Shown one piece after another: positions 35,011-43,780 of a stretch of DNA of 64,000 nucleotides. Within the stretch, counting starts at the first letter, position 1, and each line of letters opens with the position of its first letter. The stretch is from Bog-473 sp963738135 (GTDB lineage: Bacteria; Actinomycetota; Acidimicrobiia; Acidimicrobiales; RAAP-2), in contig CAVTVK010000005.1 of the NCBI GenBank assembly GCA_963738135.1, forward strand, positions 496,001 to 560,000, given 5' to 3'. A model generated the notes under the pieces. It saw only the letters and a program-made list of their open reading frames with translations. It ran no database searches and had not been told where the DNA came from. A program made the translations under genes and the position numbers.

Positions 35011-35955
35011 TCACGACCTGTTCGTGTGGTACCCCGCGACCATGTCCGTGACATCGAGTCCGCTGGGAGGTCCCGATGCCCTGTCGATGCTGGCCGGCAG
35101 GCCCCTCTTGGTTGCCCTGCTCGCCAGCCACTCCGCGAGGTGTCCGTAGCATGCACGCCGATCCGCCGAGGTGAGCGGGCCACGATGGATCGCGGTCACG
35201 TACCCCCAGAGGTACTCCGCGTACAACCGCGCCAGGGGGTGCCGCAGTCGGCTCGCACGCCTTCGATCCATGTTCGTGCAGCGGGCGCGCATTGCCGCGT
35301 AGGCCCGCTCGGCTTGCTGTGGGTGGTCACGGCGGAAGTAGAGCCACTCTGGCACCACGTGGAACGGCCCGTACAGGCTGAGCGCGGCAACAATCGTGTG
35401 TTCCGCATGGTGGTAGCTGTTGAGCGGCATGACCTTTCGGAGTGTGCTCGTGCGGATCACGGCGTAGATGTCGTCGCCTCCACTCCCGAAGAGGGTGCTC
35501 CGAAAGCGCTCGGGCGCCAGTGCCGCATCCGTGGCGAGCGGGTACACGGGTGCGGCGAAAACGGCATCTGATGCGTCGATATGAGCCGTCCAGGAGTGTG
35601 CGAGGACGACGTCAGGGTGCTGGTCGAGCGCCTCCACGCAGCGTTCGAGGAGCTCTCGGGCGTAGAGATCGTCGTAGGACGCCCATTTGAAGAGCTCCCC
35701 TCGAGCTTCCGCGACGACGAAGTTGTGGTTCGGTGACAGGCCGATGTTGCGAGCTTGGCGGTAGTAACGGACTCTGGCGTCCCGCTCCTCGTAGTGCCGG
35801 CAGATTTCGGAGGTGTCGTCGGTTGACGCGTTGTCCGAGATGATCAGCTCGAAGTCCTCGTAGCTCTGACCGAGCAGAGCATTCAGGGAGTCGGCGAGGT
35901 ACCGCCCACCGTTGTAGACGGGAAGACCGATACTCAGGCGGGGCGCCGCGCTCAT
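35011..35955 (-). CDS. family 2 glycosyltransferase
   Basis: A 314-residue GT-A enzyme. 'LSIGLPVYNGGRYLADSLNA' begins it, the 'IISDNASTDDTSEICRHY' nucleotide loop follows near residue 35, and 'GELFKWASYDDLYARELL' has the DxD-like 'DD' in its metal-site position. It transfers an NDP-sugar to a growing polysaccharide at the inner membrane face. The start ATG 35955 gives the canonical N-terminus; the frame extends to 36051. It is the promoter-distal gene of the minus-strand cluster 39963 to 35011. Confidence 0.88.
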   Translation of the reverse strand: MSAAPRLSIGLPVYNGGRYLADSLNALLGQSYEDFELIISDNASTDDTSEICRHYEERDARVRYYRQARNIGLSPNHNFVVAEARGELFKWASYDDLYARELLERCVEALDQHPDVVLAHSWTAHIDASDAVFAAPVYPLATDAALAPERFRSTLFGSGGDDIYAVIRTSTLRKVMPLNSYHHAEHTIVAALSLYGPFHVVPEWLYFRRDHPQQAERAYAAMRARCTNMDRRRASRLRHPLARLYAEYLWGYVTAIHRGPLTSADRRACYGHLAEWLASRATKRGLPASIDRASGPPSGLDVTDMVAGYHTNRS

Positions 35956-36148
35956 AGGGGCCGGTCCTCCGAGCAGGACGGGCATTTCATGCTTGGTTGT
36001 CGAGGACGCGAGGACGAGACGGGCACCACGTGTACGAGGCACGTCGGCCAAACGGTGATACGCGACAGGTGCCGGGGCAGGGCGGGCGGCCCGCAGGTCC
36101 AGTGCGGCCCGTCATGCAGCCGCTTACCACCTGCGAGAGATCCAAGGG

Positions 36149-36697
36149 TCAACGCAATGCCGCCGCCGCGTCCTGAAGAGACAGGGCCTGATGGTCCCGC
36201 TTCGACACGACGCCCACTGGGAGAGGCCACGGAATCCCCAAGTCGGGGTCATCGAAGCGTAGGGCAACGTCCTCCGAGGGATCGTGCGGGCGGTCGATCC
36301 GATAGGAGACGTCGGCGACGTCCGTCAGTGCCTGGAATCCGTGGGCGCACCCGTTGGGGATGTACAGCGACTTCTGTCCGTCCCCATCCAGTTCAAAGCT
36401 CTGCCAGTTCCGGTAGGTCGGCGAGCTTGGCCGCAGGTCGACGACCACGTCGAAGACCGCCCCGTAGGAGCATCGCACGAGCTTCGCCTCCCCGCCCCCA
36501 CGCCGGATGTGGAGCCCGCGCACCACGCCACGGACGGACCGCGAGACGCTGTCCTGAGCGAACCCATTCGGGTCTATTCCGGCCTCACGCGCAACGGCGG
36601 CGTCGAACGTCCGGGAGAAGAAGCCTCGATCGTCGACGATCGGTGCGGGGACGAACAGCAGTGCTCCAGCGATCCGCTCGACCGGGTCGACTCTCAA
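36149..36697 (-). CDS. rfbC: dTDP-4-dehydrorhamnose 3,5-epimerase family protein
   Basis: A cupin-fold protein of about 182 residues from a TTG at 36697 ('RVDPVERIAGALLFVPAPIV' follows). Motifs: 'VDDRGFFSRTFD', 'SVRGVVRGLHIRRGGGEAK' with the active-site His in RGLH, 'DVVVDLRPSSPTYRNW' and 'YIPNGCAHGFQALTD' (the Tyr/Asp region). The frame is open upstream, but no ATG/GTG gives a better N-terminus and 36697 gives the normal family length. RGLHIRR replaces the common RGLHxQ; that variation occurs in relatives that make other deoxysugars. It lies with a methyltransferase and pyruvyl transferase gene. Confidence 0.82.
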   Translation of the reverse strand: MRVDPVERIAGALLFVPAPIVDDRGFFSRTFDAAVAREAGIDPNGFAQDSVSRSVRGVVRGLHIRRGGGEAKLVRCSYGAVFDVVVDLRPSSPTYRNWQSFELDGDGQKSLYIPNGCAHGFQALTDVADVSYRIDRPHDPSEDVALRFDDPDLGIPWPLPVGVVSKRDHQALSLQDAAAALR

Positions 36698-36788
36698 CGC
36701 CGCTGCCCCGCGCTCGGGTCCGCCATGGTCACGCCACGATGCCAGCCGTTCTCGCGACGGTCCCCGCAGCCAGGTGTGCTCAGCACCC

Positions 36789-37451
36789 TCAACCCCGTGG
36801 TCTCGCCGAGCACACAAAGAAGTACTCGACCGCCAGCTTGGACGTGACGCGGGGAAGGTTGGGGGTGAAGCCCCTGTTCATCGCTTTCGTCACTGGACGA
36901 ACCGGTTGGGAATGACTCCAGTTCAGCGCCGTCGCCACTTGACGTTCGATGACGAATTCCTGCTCGAGGCCGGCGCGGAATGCCGCCGGTCGCTGCACGT
37001 TGGTGTAGGCCCAGTAGATGGATGGACGTCGGTGGTCGAAATTCTGGTAGGTCAGAATGAATTTCCCACCCGGGTTCAGGATCTTCGCGATGTCGCGAAA
37101 CTTTTCCTCCTGGGCGCCTCCGAGGTATTCGAAGAGCCCCTGGGCGAGGACGACGTCGAAAGAGCGGCCGTCGAACGCGATGGGGTTCAGGAGGATGTCG
37201 ACTTCGCGGAGATTGGGCGCAGGCGTCTCGATCGAAATGTCGATGCCGAAATAGTCGATACTCGGCTTGAGCAGCGGTCGGAGCGAGCCACGGGCGCAGC
37301 CCACATCGAGCAGGGTGCAGGGGCCGGCCGGCACCATGTCGTTGATGAGCCGGGCGGATTTCTCGAGTCGGAAGTGCGGAGCGTCGAATTTGTGGTGCTC
37401 CTGGCCCCAGAAGTCCCTGATGGATTGGTCGGCCTCATTGGGCGGAGTCAT
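36789..37451 (-). CDS. class I SAM-dependent methyltransferase
   Basis: A 220-residue methyltransferase. 'CTLLDVGCARGSLRPLL' is motif I near residue 42, 'IDYFGIDISIETPAPNL' the following acidic strand, 'GRSFDVVLAQGLFEYLGG' motif II-like region and 'ILNPGGKFILTYQNFDHR' motif III. Its ATG overlaps the stop of the pyruvyl transferase gene by ATGA, so it probably methylates a polysaccharide residue in the same pathway. Confidence 0.84.
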   Translation of the reverse strand: MTPPNEADQSIRDFWGQEHHKFDAPHFRLEKSARLINDMVPAGPCTLLDVGCARGSLRPLLKPSIDYFGIDISIETPAPNLREVDILLNPIAFDGRSFDVVLAQGLFEYLGGAQEEKFRDIAKILNPGGKFILTYQNFDHRRPSIYWAYTNVQRPAAFRAGLEQEFVIERQVATALNWSHSQPVRPVTKAMNRGFTPNLPRVTSKLAVEYFFVCSARPRG

Positions 37452-38776
37452 TTCGCGGCGCTCCGCTCCACCAATCGCAAGTGTCGAGAGTCTGGAGTAC
37501 TTGGGTGGGCGCCCGGACGGTGCCCATTGCCGCTGGAGCCGAGGAGTGTCGCAAGATCCTCGAATTGATCCTCGATCTCCTGCTGCCGGAGCTTCTGGTG
37601 CGTCTTGAGTGTCACGTGCATCTCGCCCAATCGGCTCTGCAGTTCGGTGAATTGTTCAATGAGCTGCGATGCGCTTACGGAGCGGGCCGAAAGTGCGAAC
37701 TCCGGGACGCCCATGTCGGCCATCAGCGCATTGTGCTTCAAGGAGTACCCGACCGACAGCGTCGGCTTGGAAAGCCGGAGGCCGCAGACGACGTTGTGAT
37801 ACCGGGCTCCCACCACGGAGCCGACTGGCTCGATCTCCTTGAGGAGATCGCCGAGCGACGCGATGGAATTCGCCACAATCTGTCCGGGAGGAAGGGCAGG
37901 TCGTCGTGTTCGTATGTCCGCAAGGACAGACGCGATGACGCCTCCGTCAATGGGACCGTCCCCCGGGAGCAAGCGAACGCCGTAGCCGTGATCGACCAAC
38001 CAGCAGACGAAGGTTGTCATCGCTTCCATGTAACGTTCGTGGATCTGCTGGCTGTCGCGCCGATCGTCACTGCTTCCGAAGTACGCCATGATTCCGACGC
38101 CCACCAGCCGTGGATCGCCGGCCGCCGGCCGGGGTGCCGGCAACGAGAAGACGAGGTCGGTATAGACGTGGTCGTGCCTCGCGAAGGCCCCCGACTGCTG
38201 CATGACGTCCCAGGAGACCCTGTCTCGGTAGGAGCGGTAGTACGCGAGGTGCGCAGCGGCATTGCGCAACCATCGAGTCGGACGCTGCCTGATGTTGGTG
38301 GCGCCGACCGCCAAGAGGGCCACCTTGGTTCCTGCGATCCTGCCGGTCGCGCACAGCACGAACATGGCGTAGGGGATGCCAGTTGCCCGTATTGGGAGCG
38401 AGTTCTCGAGCACGCCAGCCCCCGCGACCACGACAAGATCGTGTCGTCGTACCCACCAGAACGTTCGCCAGGCATCGATCCCCTTGCCCAGCGCCCAGAG
38501 GGTCCTTGCCCTCAACCCACTGGTGCGCCCACCATGTGCTCTGGACCAGAACATTGGAGTGGCCGGAACGCCGTAGTGACTGCTGACCTGCTCAGGACCC
38601 ATGCACATCGCGTCAATGACGGCTTCCGGATGATCCGCCCGGAGGCGCGCGAGGACCGCTTCGAACGACCCATCGTTGCCGAGGTTCCCGGAGCCCAGCA
38701 GCCCGAAGAAGCCCACCTTGGGTTGACCGACGGTGGGGTTCGTCGCCCGGGAGTCGACCGTGACGCGCGCGCTCAC
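37448..38776 (-). CDS. polysaccharide pyruvyl transferase family protein
   Basis: A 442-residue protein of the PssK/CsaB pyruvyl-transferase family. 'VGFFGLLGSGNLGNDGSFEA' is the N-terminal block, 'VVVAGAGVLENSLPIRATG' follows, and 'GSVVGARYHNVVCGLRLSKP' is the conserved His loop, with 'TLSVGYSLKHNALMADMG' after it. These enzymes add ketal pyruvate from PEP to a sugar of an exopolysaccharide, making it anionic. A long charged C-terminal tail (about 370-442) is unlike the core. I use GTG 38776; the frame is open to 38845. Coupled to the downstream methyltransferase. Confidence 0.82.
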   Translation of the reverse strand: MSARVTVDSRATNPTVGQPKVGFFGLLGSGNLGNDGSFEAVLARLRADHPEAVIDAMCMGPEQVSSHYGVPATPMFWSRAHGGRTSGLRARTLWALGKGIDAWRTFWWVRRHDLVVVAGAGVLENSLPIRATGIPYAMFVLCATGRIAGTKVALLAVGATNIRQRPTRWLRNAAAHLAYYRSYRDRVSWDVMQQSGAFARHDHVYTDLVFSLPAPRPAAGDPRLVGVGIMAYFGSSDDRRDSQQIHERYMEAMTTFVCWLVDHGYGVRLLPGDGPIDGGVIASVLADIRTRRPALPPGQIVANSIASLGDLLKEIEPVGSVVGARYHNVVCGLRLSKPTLSVGYSLKHNALMADMGVPEFALSARSVSASQLIEQFTELQSRLGEMHVTLKTHQKLRQQEIEDQFEDLATLLGSSGNGHRPGAHPSTPDSRHLRLVERSAAK

Positions 38777-38907
38777 GCGGGGCTCCGAGTGCTCACCGCA
38801 CCGGTCCCTGTCGCTCTGTCCTGTGCAACGGACACGACGGACCATCTTTGGTCAAGAGTCGCTGTCCGAAGCCCGACTGCTTCGAGAGTCATCCGTGGTG
38901 GGGACGT

Positions 38908-39963
38908 TCAGGAGCCGGACGCTGCCGGCACCTCGCTGGGCTGGAGACGAAGCATGTCGTCGATCACGCCCGCCGAGAGCAACTCCTGAATGCGCCGGAG
39001 CCGCACAAAGCTCGACGAGACGAAATCGTCATGAGTGAAGTCGTGGGCCGCGTACTCCCGCACAAGCTCATCGACCCCCGCCGGCACATTCCAGCGAAGG
39101 TCCAAGTCCGGAAAGACCGCGGTCAGTTTGGAGAAGTCCACTCGGTAGTCCCGAAGATCCGGTCCGGCCTCGGTCGCAAAAGTCACCTTCGATCCGGGGA
39201 TGGCCTTGCGAACGAGCTCCGCGATATCGCGGACTTGGACGTTGTCCTCGGCCCGTCCCACGTTGAACGCCTCGTCGTGGACCAGCTCGCGCGGTGCTTC
39301 GAGCATGGCGAGGAATGAGCGAGAGATGTCCTCGACGTGTACTAACGGCCGCCACGGCGACCCGTCGCTCTGCAGACACACTTCACCGGTGGTCATCGCA
39401 ACGGCGGTCAAGTTGTTCACCACGATGTCGAGGCGTAATCGTGGCGAAAACCCGTAGGCGGTGGCATTGCGGAGGTAGGTCGGGCTGAACGAATCGTCGG
39501 CAAGCCGAGAGAGCTCCTGCTCGGCCATGGCCTTGGTCTCGCCGTACGGCGTGACCGGGGACAGTTCTGCCTCCTCGGTCACCGCTTGCGACCCGGCCGA
39601 ACCGTAGAGGCTGCATGACGACGCGAACAGAAATCGCTCGACCCCAGCCTTCTTGGCTGCCTGTGCGAGGCGCAAGGTCCCGTCGAGGTTGATGGAATAG
39701 GTCGCTGCCGGGTTCAGGTGGCCGACAGGGTCGTTGGACAGGGCCGCCAAGCAGATGACGGCGTCGTAGCCCGAGCAATGGCGCGGCTCCACGTCCCGGA
39801 GGTCGAGCCTGGCGCGGGAACTGATGTCCTCCGGGGCCGGGCCAAGATCGCAACCTTCGTAGAGGCCGAGGTCGAGACCCTCGACGTTGTGTCCGGCCGC
39901 GCGCAAGAACGGGACCAGAACTGCGCCGATGTAGCCGCGATCACCTGCCACGAGGACCTTCAT
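38908..39963 (-). CDS. NAD-dependent sugar epimerase/dehydratase
   Basis: A 351-residue extended SDR: 'VLVAGDRGYIGAVLVPFLRA' at the start, 'RLDLRDVEPRHCSGYDAVI', 'LFASSCSLYGSAG', catalytic 'TPYGETKAMAEQEL' (YGETK), and 'SDGSPWRPLVHVEDISRSFL'. It is a typical NDP-sugar epimerase/dehydratase of surface polysaccharide loci. GGAG lies before ATG 39963. It is the most upstream gene of this minus-strand cluster; the neighbouring beta-helix gene faces away from it across about 480 bp. Confidence 0.88.
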   Translation of the reverse strand: MKVLVAGDRGYIGAVLVPFLRAAGHNVEGLDLGLYEGCDLGPAPEDISSRARLDLRDVEPRHCSGYDAVICLAALSNDPVGHLNPAATYSINLDGTLRLAQAAKKAGVERFLFASSCSLYGSAGSQAVTEEAELSPVTPYGETKAMAEQELSRLADDSFSPTYLRNATAYGFSPRLRLDIVVNNLTAVAMTTGEVCLQSDGSPWRPLVHVEDISRSFLAMLEAPRELVHDEAFNVGRAEDNVQVRDIAELVRKAIPGSKVTFATEAGPDLRDYRVDFSKLTAVFPDLDLRWNVPAGVDELVREYAAHDFTHDDFVSSSFVRLRRIQELLSAGVIDDMLRLQPSEVPAASGS

Positions 39964-40441
39964 TGCTACTCCTACGATCTCCTGGAGGGCCATGAGCCGC
40001 AACGCAGCCCAGTGATCATTGGAGCGCGAGGTCCGACCGCTGATACGCCGTACAACCCGCCTTGCAGCCCATGGGGGCTGAGCGGCGAGTGCACCGGCCG
40101 GGTCTGGGAGCGGGGGTCCGCGGAGGCGCCGACGCTGGGTCTCGAGATGTTCCTGCTCCTGCAAGCGAAGAGGTTGTCGGGGCTTCGGGCGGGTAACCCG
40201 GAGCGTGTTGTTCGGATGTTGTCCATTCTTATGACTACGGATGCCTGATGTGACTACCGAGACTTAATTGGTCTGTCCACAACTGGATCTCGTGAGCCTT
40301 GGCGCGTCAACAGCGTGACGCATTCAGCTGACCTCGACGACCGGATGCGATCGAAGCCGACGTGAAGACGAAGTGTGACGACGCCAGGTGTCGTGGTCGT
40401 TCGAAGCACCGGATCGCCAGGGTGACAAGAGGGGGCTTCTG
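39964..40441. other. 478-bp divergent intergenic region
   Basis: No convincing gene is seen on either strand. It is the shared upstream region of the epimerase (minus) and the beta-helix protein (plus), and its right half is more A/T-rich than the flanks. A weak sigma-70-like promoter toward the beta-helix gene could be TTGTTC (40208) and TATGAC (40230) with 16 nt between, about 200 nt upstream of the start; this is not tested. Confidence 0.4.
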
Positions 40442-42994
40442 ATGAAGGATCGTCACGAGGGACCCGGCCACCGAACCAAGGCCTGGGCCCGAAACCTGGC
40501 CGTCCTCGCTCTCCTCGCCACCGGCCTGACTGTGTTCGCCGTGTCCGGACCCAGCGCGCTCAAGGCGCCACCGGCCGGGGGGACCTCGGCCCCGTCGTCA
40601 CCGCCGGTGACCGTGTGCGGCAATGCGTCGCTGCTCAGCGGCCCGGCCTCGGCACCCCCCGGTGCGATCAGCATCCCGGCAGGGGACAACAGCTCGGCGT
40701 TCGCCGGCTCCTTGGAGGCGAACAAGACCTACTGGTTCGCGCCGGGCACCCACACGCTCGGATCCGGGGAGTTCGCCCAGATCGATGCCGCCGACAACGA
40801 CACCCTCGTCGGAGGTCCCGGTGCGATCCTCGACGGCCAGGACAAGAACGACTTCGCCATCGCCGGCTCGGGGACCAACGTCACCATCGAGTACCTGACC
40901 ATTCAGAACTTCACCGCACCTCAGTCCCAAGGGGCGGTCAACCAGAACCTCTCGAGCGGGTGGGTGGTCGAGAACTCGACCATTCAGAACAACCCCAACG
41001 GGGCGGGCGTGATGGTCGATTCGAACGGCGTGCTCAACGACGACTGCCTGACCAAGAACGGGCAGTACGGGTTCCAGACCTATTCGGGCTCTGACTCGGT
41101 CCCGGTCACCAACTTGACCATCACCAACAACGAGATCAGCTTCAACGACACGCGGAACTACGACACCAACGGGACCGGCACCTGCGGTTGCACCGGTGGG
41201 GCCAAGTTCTGGAACGACCTGGGTGCCACCGTGACGGGGAACTACATCCACGACAACCAGTCGGTCGGGCTGTGGATGGACACCAACAACACCGGTTTCA
41301 ACGTGAGCGACAACTACTTCTCGCACAACTGGGACGTGGCCCTCATGTACGAGATCTCCTACAACGTCTCGATCACCGACAACACCTTCGTCGACAACGG
41401 TTGGATCGCCGGTCCCAACAACCCGGGCACCGGAGCGATCGAGATCAACAATGCCGGGAGCGACCCGAACGTCCACGGTGCTTATGACACCGAATCGGTG
41501 GTCTCGGGCAACGTTCTGACCGACAACTGGGGCGGGGTCGACATCTATGACGACGCCGATCGTTTCTGTGGGACCCAGTCGGACAACACCTCGAGCGACT
41601 ACTGCACGCTCGACGATCCGAGCACCTACAGCGTCTCTTCGTGCACGGCCCACGACACCGCCTCGGCTACCTCGAGCCAGAACCCCGACTACTACGACAA
41701 CTGCCGTTGGAAGAGCCAGAACATCTTGGTCACCGACAACACGTTCAACCTGACACCCTCGAACGTCGGACCCCAGTGCACCGCCGCCAAGGGCTGCGGA
41801 TTCATCGGCCTCTACTCAGAGTGGGGCACCTACCCGCCGTACAACGGCTTCGCCGTGCCGTTGAGCCTGGTCAACCACCAGAACAACGTCTTTGCCCACA
41901 ACACCTACAACGGCCCGTTCGTCTTTGACTCCGAGTACCAGGGCGACCCCGTGAGCTGGGCCCAGTGGAGCGGTGGCTACACCGATCCGAACTCGAACGC
42001 AGCCATCACGCCCCAAGACGCCGGGTCGACCTTCAACGGGTCGGTGACCAATCCGACCTCCACCACGACGACAGTGGCTCCGACGACCACGACCACTACC
42101 ACGACGACCCGGCCCACGACGACCACGACGACCACCACAGCACCGACCCGACCCAATCCGGCCGTCGGGTCCGTGACCAATCCGACCGGCGAGTCAAGAA
42201 CGACCGGCCAACACGGTTATTGGCTCGTGGGCTCCGACGGGGGCATCTTCACGTTTGGCTCAGCACGGTTCTACGGTTCAACCGGATCGCTGAACCTGCA
42301 GCGACCCGTCGTCGGCATCTCCCCGACAGGCAGCCGAACGGGTTATTGGCTCGTGGCTTCAGACGGCGGAATCTTTGCTTACAGTGCCGGTTTCTACGGT
42401 TCCGTCCCCGGTCTTGGCCTCAACCCGGCAGGCTCCGGGCTGACTCACGCCCTGAACGCTCCGATTGTGGCGATGGTGCCGTCGGCGACAGGTCATGGTT
42501 ACTTCATGGTCGCATCGGACGGTGGTGTCTTCGCCTTCGGCGACGCCCATTTCGCTGGGAGCTGCCCAGGCATCGGAGGATGCGTTGGCGCAGCGGTTGC
42601 CGTCGTGCCCGATGCAACGGGGAAGGGCTACTGGGTTGTCACGAAAACTGGGGCGGTATACGGGTTCGGAGACGCCGGCTACTTCGGGTCGCCAGGTCCT
42701 CAGAGCTCGTCCATGACTTCGGCTGTTGCCACGCCGGACGGGCGGGGCTACTACATCACCGATGGAGATGGCCAGGTATTCGCCTACGGCGATGCAGCGT
42801 GGCTCGGTGCCACCCCCACGAGCTCGGAAAACGGTCTCGATCCGGCGACCGCCATTTTCGACACCGCAGACGGAGGCGGCTATTGGATCACGACAGCACT
42901 CGGCAAGGTGTATGCGTTTGGCGACGCGCCGATCAACGGTGATGAGTCGGACACCCACCTCAACGGGCCGATCATCGCCGCCACGGGTTGGTGA
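40442..42994 (+). CDS. exported parallel beta-helix protein fused to a GYW-repeat propeller-like domain
   Basis: An 850-residue multi-domain exported protein. ATG 40442, preceded by a GAGGGGG site, begins a signal region (basic 'RTKAWARNLAVLALLATGLT', hydrophobic, cleaved near 40-45). Residues about 90-530 form a right-handed beta-helix of the carbohydrate-binding/lyase kind, rich in short 'NxxxNN' turns ('WVVENSTIQNNPNGAGVMVD', 'NNEISFNDTRNYDTN', 'VSDNYFSHNWDVALMYEIS'). A Thr-rich linker (about 540-585) follows. From about 590 to the end there are six 'HGYWLVGSDGGIFTFGSARF'-like repeats (consensus GYW-x-V-x-SDGGIF-x-FG-x-A-x-F-x-GS). This may bind or cut the polysaccharide made by the surrounding genes; no catalytic residues are certain. 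Confidence 0.85.
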   Translation: MKDRHEGPGHRTKAWARNLAVLALLATGLTVFAVSGPSALKAPPAGGTSAPSSPPVTVCGNASLLSGPASAPPGAISIPAGDNSSAFAGSLEANKTYWFAPGTHTLGSGEFAQIDAADNDTLVGGPGAILDGQDKNDFAIAGSGTNVTIEYLTIQNFTAPQSQGAVNQNLSSGWVVENSTIQNNPNGAGVMVDSNGVLNDDCLTKNGQYGFQTYSGSDSVPVTNLTITNNEISFNDTRNYDTNGTGTCGCTGGAKFWNDLGATVTGNYIHDNQSVGLWMDTNNTGFNVSDNYFSHNWDVALMYEISYNVSITDNTFVDNGWIAGPNNPGTGAIEINNAGSDPNVHGAYDTESVVSGNVLTDNWGGVDIYDDADRFCGTQSDNTSSDYCTLDDPSTYSVSSCTAHDTASATSSQNPDYYDNCRWKSQNILVTDNTFNLTPSNVGPQCTAAKGCGFIGLYSEWGTYPPYNGFAVPLSLVNHQNNVFAHNTYNGPFVFDSEYQGDPVSWAQWSGGYTDPNSNAAITPQDAGSTFNGSVTNPTSTTTTVAPTTTTTTTTTRPTTTTTTTTAPTRPNPAVGSVTNPTGESRTTGQHGYWLVGSDGGIFTFGSARFYGSTGSLNLQRPVVGISPTGSRTGYWLVASDGGIFAYSAGFYGSVPGLGLNPAGSGLTHALNAPIVAMVPSATGHGYFMVASDGGVFAFGDAHFAGSCPGIGGCVGAAVAVVPDATGKGYWVVTKTGAVYGFGDAGYFGSPGPQSSSMTSAVATPDGRGYYITDGDGQVFAYGDAAWLGATPTSSENGLDPATAIFDTADGGGYWITTALGKVYAFGDAPINGDESDTHLNGPIIAATGW
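42205..42990 (+). repeat. six-unit GYW repeat region in the beta-helix gene
   Basis: Protein-level repeats of about 38-45 residues. Unit starts: 'GYWLVGSDGGIFTFGSARF', 'GYWLVASDGGIFAYSAGF', 'GYFMVASDGGVFAFGDAHF', 'GYWVVTKTGAVYGFGDAGY', 'GYYITDGDGQVFAYGDAAW', 'GYWITTALGKVYAFGDAPI'. They diverge from N- to C-terminus. Their number fits a beta-propeller-like fold, consistent with a secreted binding domain. Confidence 0.7.
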
Positions 42995-43109
42995 GGTTCG
43001 CGAAAAGAGCCTCAGCTCCTTGGTGGGTCCGACGCACGCGGGGCACTCATGTCAGACCGCCCGCTTGACACAGCCAAGGCCCGAGCGGTGCGCTCCGTAA
43101 CAGTGCGCT

Positions 43110-43772
43110 CTACGACGGCGGTAGCGGCTGCAGCACGGCTTTCGTCGAGATGAATGCTTCGGAGTACGGCGCCCGACACTCCATTCCCCTGAGGCGGGCC
43201 AAGCCCAGGAAGACTTCGTCGTCCCACCAGTCGCGGCTGGCCTGCGAAGGGAAGGACTTGTGCAGCAGCTCCACCTTGCGGTGCGCCATATCAGCCGTCA
43301 ACGGAACGTACAACGACGGGCGCCCGAGGTCGCCATCCCATTTCGGGATCTCGTACGACAACGAGAGCTGGTCTCGAAAAACTGTCGGCAGTACTTCGCC
43401 GATCGTCCGGTGGTCCTGATGAGCATCGTGGCTCGATGGCGCCAGGATGAGATCCGGCATGCCGCCGCGGGCCACGTCTTCGAGGATGTCCTTGACCTTG
43501 TCCCAGACGGCAGGGAACCGGCCTTCGGGCAGCTGGTGGAGTTCAACGGTCAGATCGGCGCCGGGAAGGAAAGCGGCAGCGGCCTGTCGTGCCTCGGCGT
43601 GGCGCTCTTCGGTCCCAGTGAGGACGACATATCGAGCACGCAATCCCGGGTGGCTCTCGGCCAGTGTGAGCAAGGTCCCACCTGCCCCGATCTCGATGTC
43701 GTCCGGGTGCGCGCCGATCGCCAAGACCGCCAAAGGCCTCTCTGCCGGCTGCTCGAGATGCAGAGAAAGCAC
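43110..43772 (-). CDS. PIG-L family deacetylase
   Basis: A 220-residue LmbE/PIG-L protein. The zinc motif is 'AIGAHPDDIEIGAGGTL' near residue 20 and the second His segment 'SSHDAHQDHRTIGEVLPTVF' near 112. It deacetylates an N-acetyl sugar or a related compound. GTG start 8 bp after the nucleotidyltransferase stop, in a minus-strand operon with that gene and the C-methyltransferase, so a role in amino-sugar processing of the surface polysaccharide is likely. Confidence 0.87.
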   Translation of the reverse strand: MLSLHLEQPAERPLAVLAIGAHPDDIEIGAGGTLLTLAESHPGLRARYVVLTGTEERHAEARQAAAAFLPGADLTVELHQLPEGRFPAVWDKVKDILEDVARGGMPDLILAPSSHDAHQDHRTIGEVLPTVFRDQLSLSYEIPKWDGDLGRPSLYVPLTADMAHRKVELLHKSFPSQASRDWWDDEVFLGLARLRGMECRAPYSEAFISTKAVLQPLPPS

Positions 43773-43780
43773 GGCCCCGA

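Noticed and set aside
42057..42150. Thr-codon repeats (accacgacg) as a possible CRISPR or satellite
   Set aside because: They encode the Thr-rich linker of the beta-helix protein and have no spacers.
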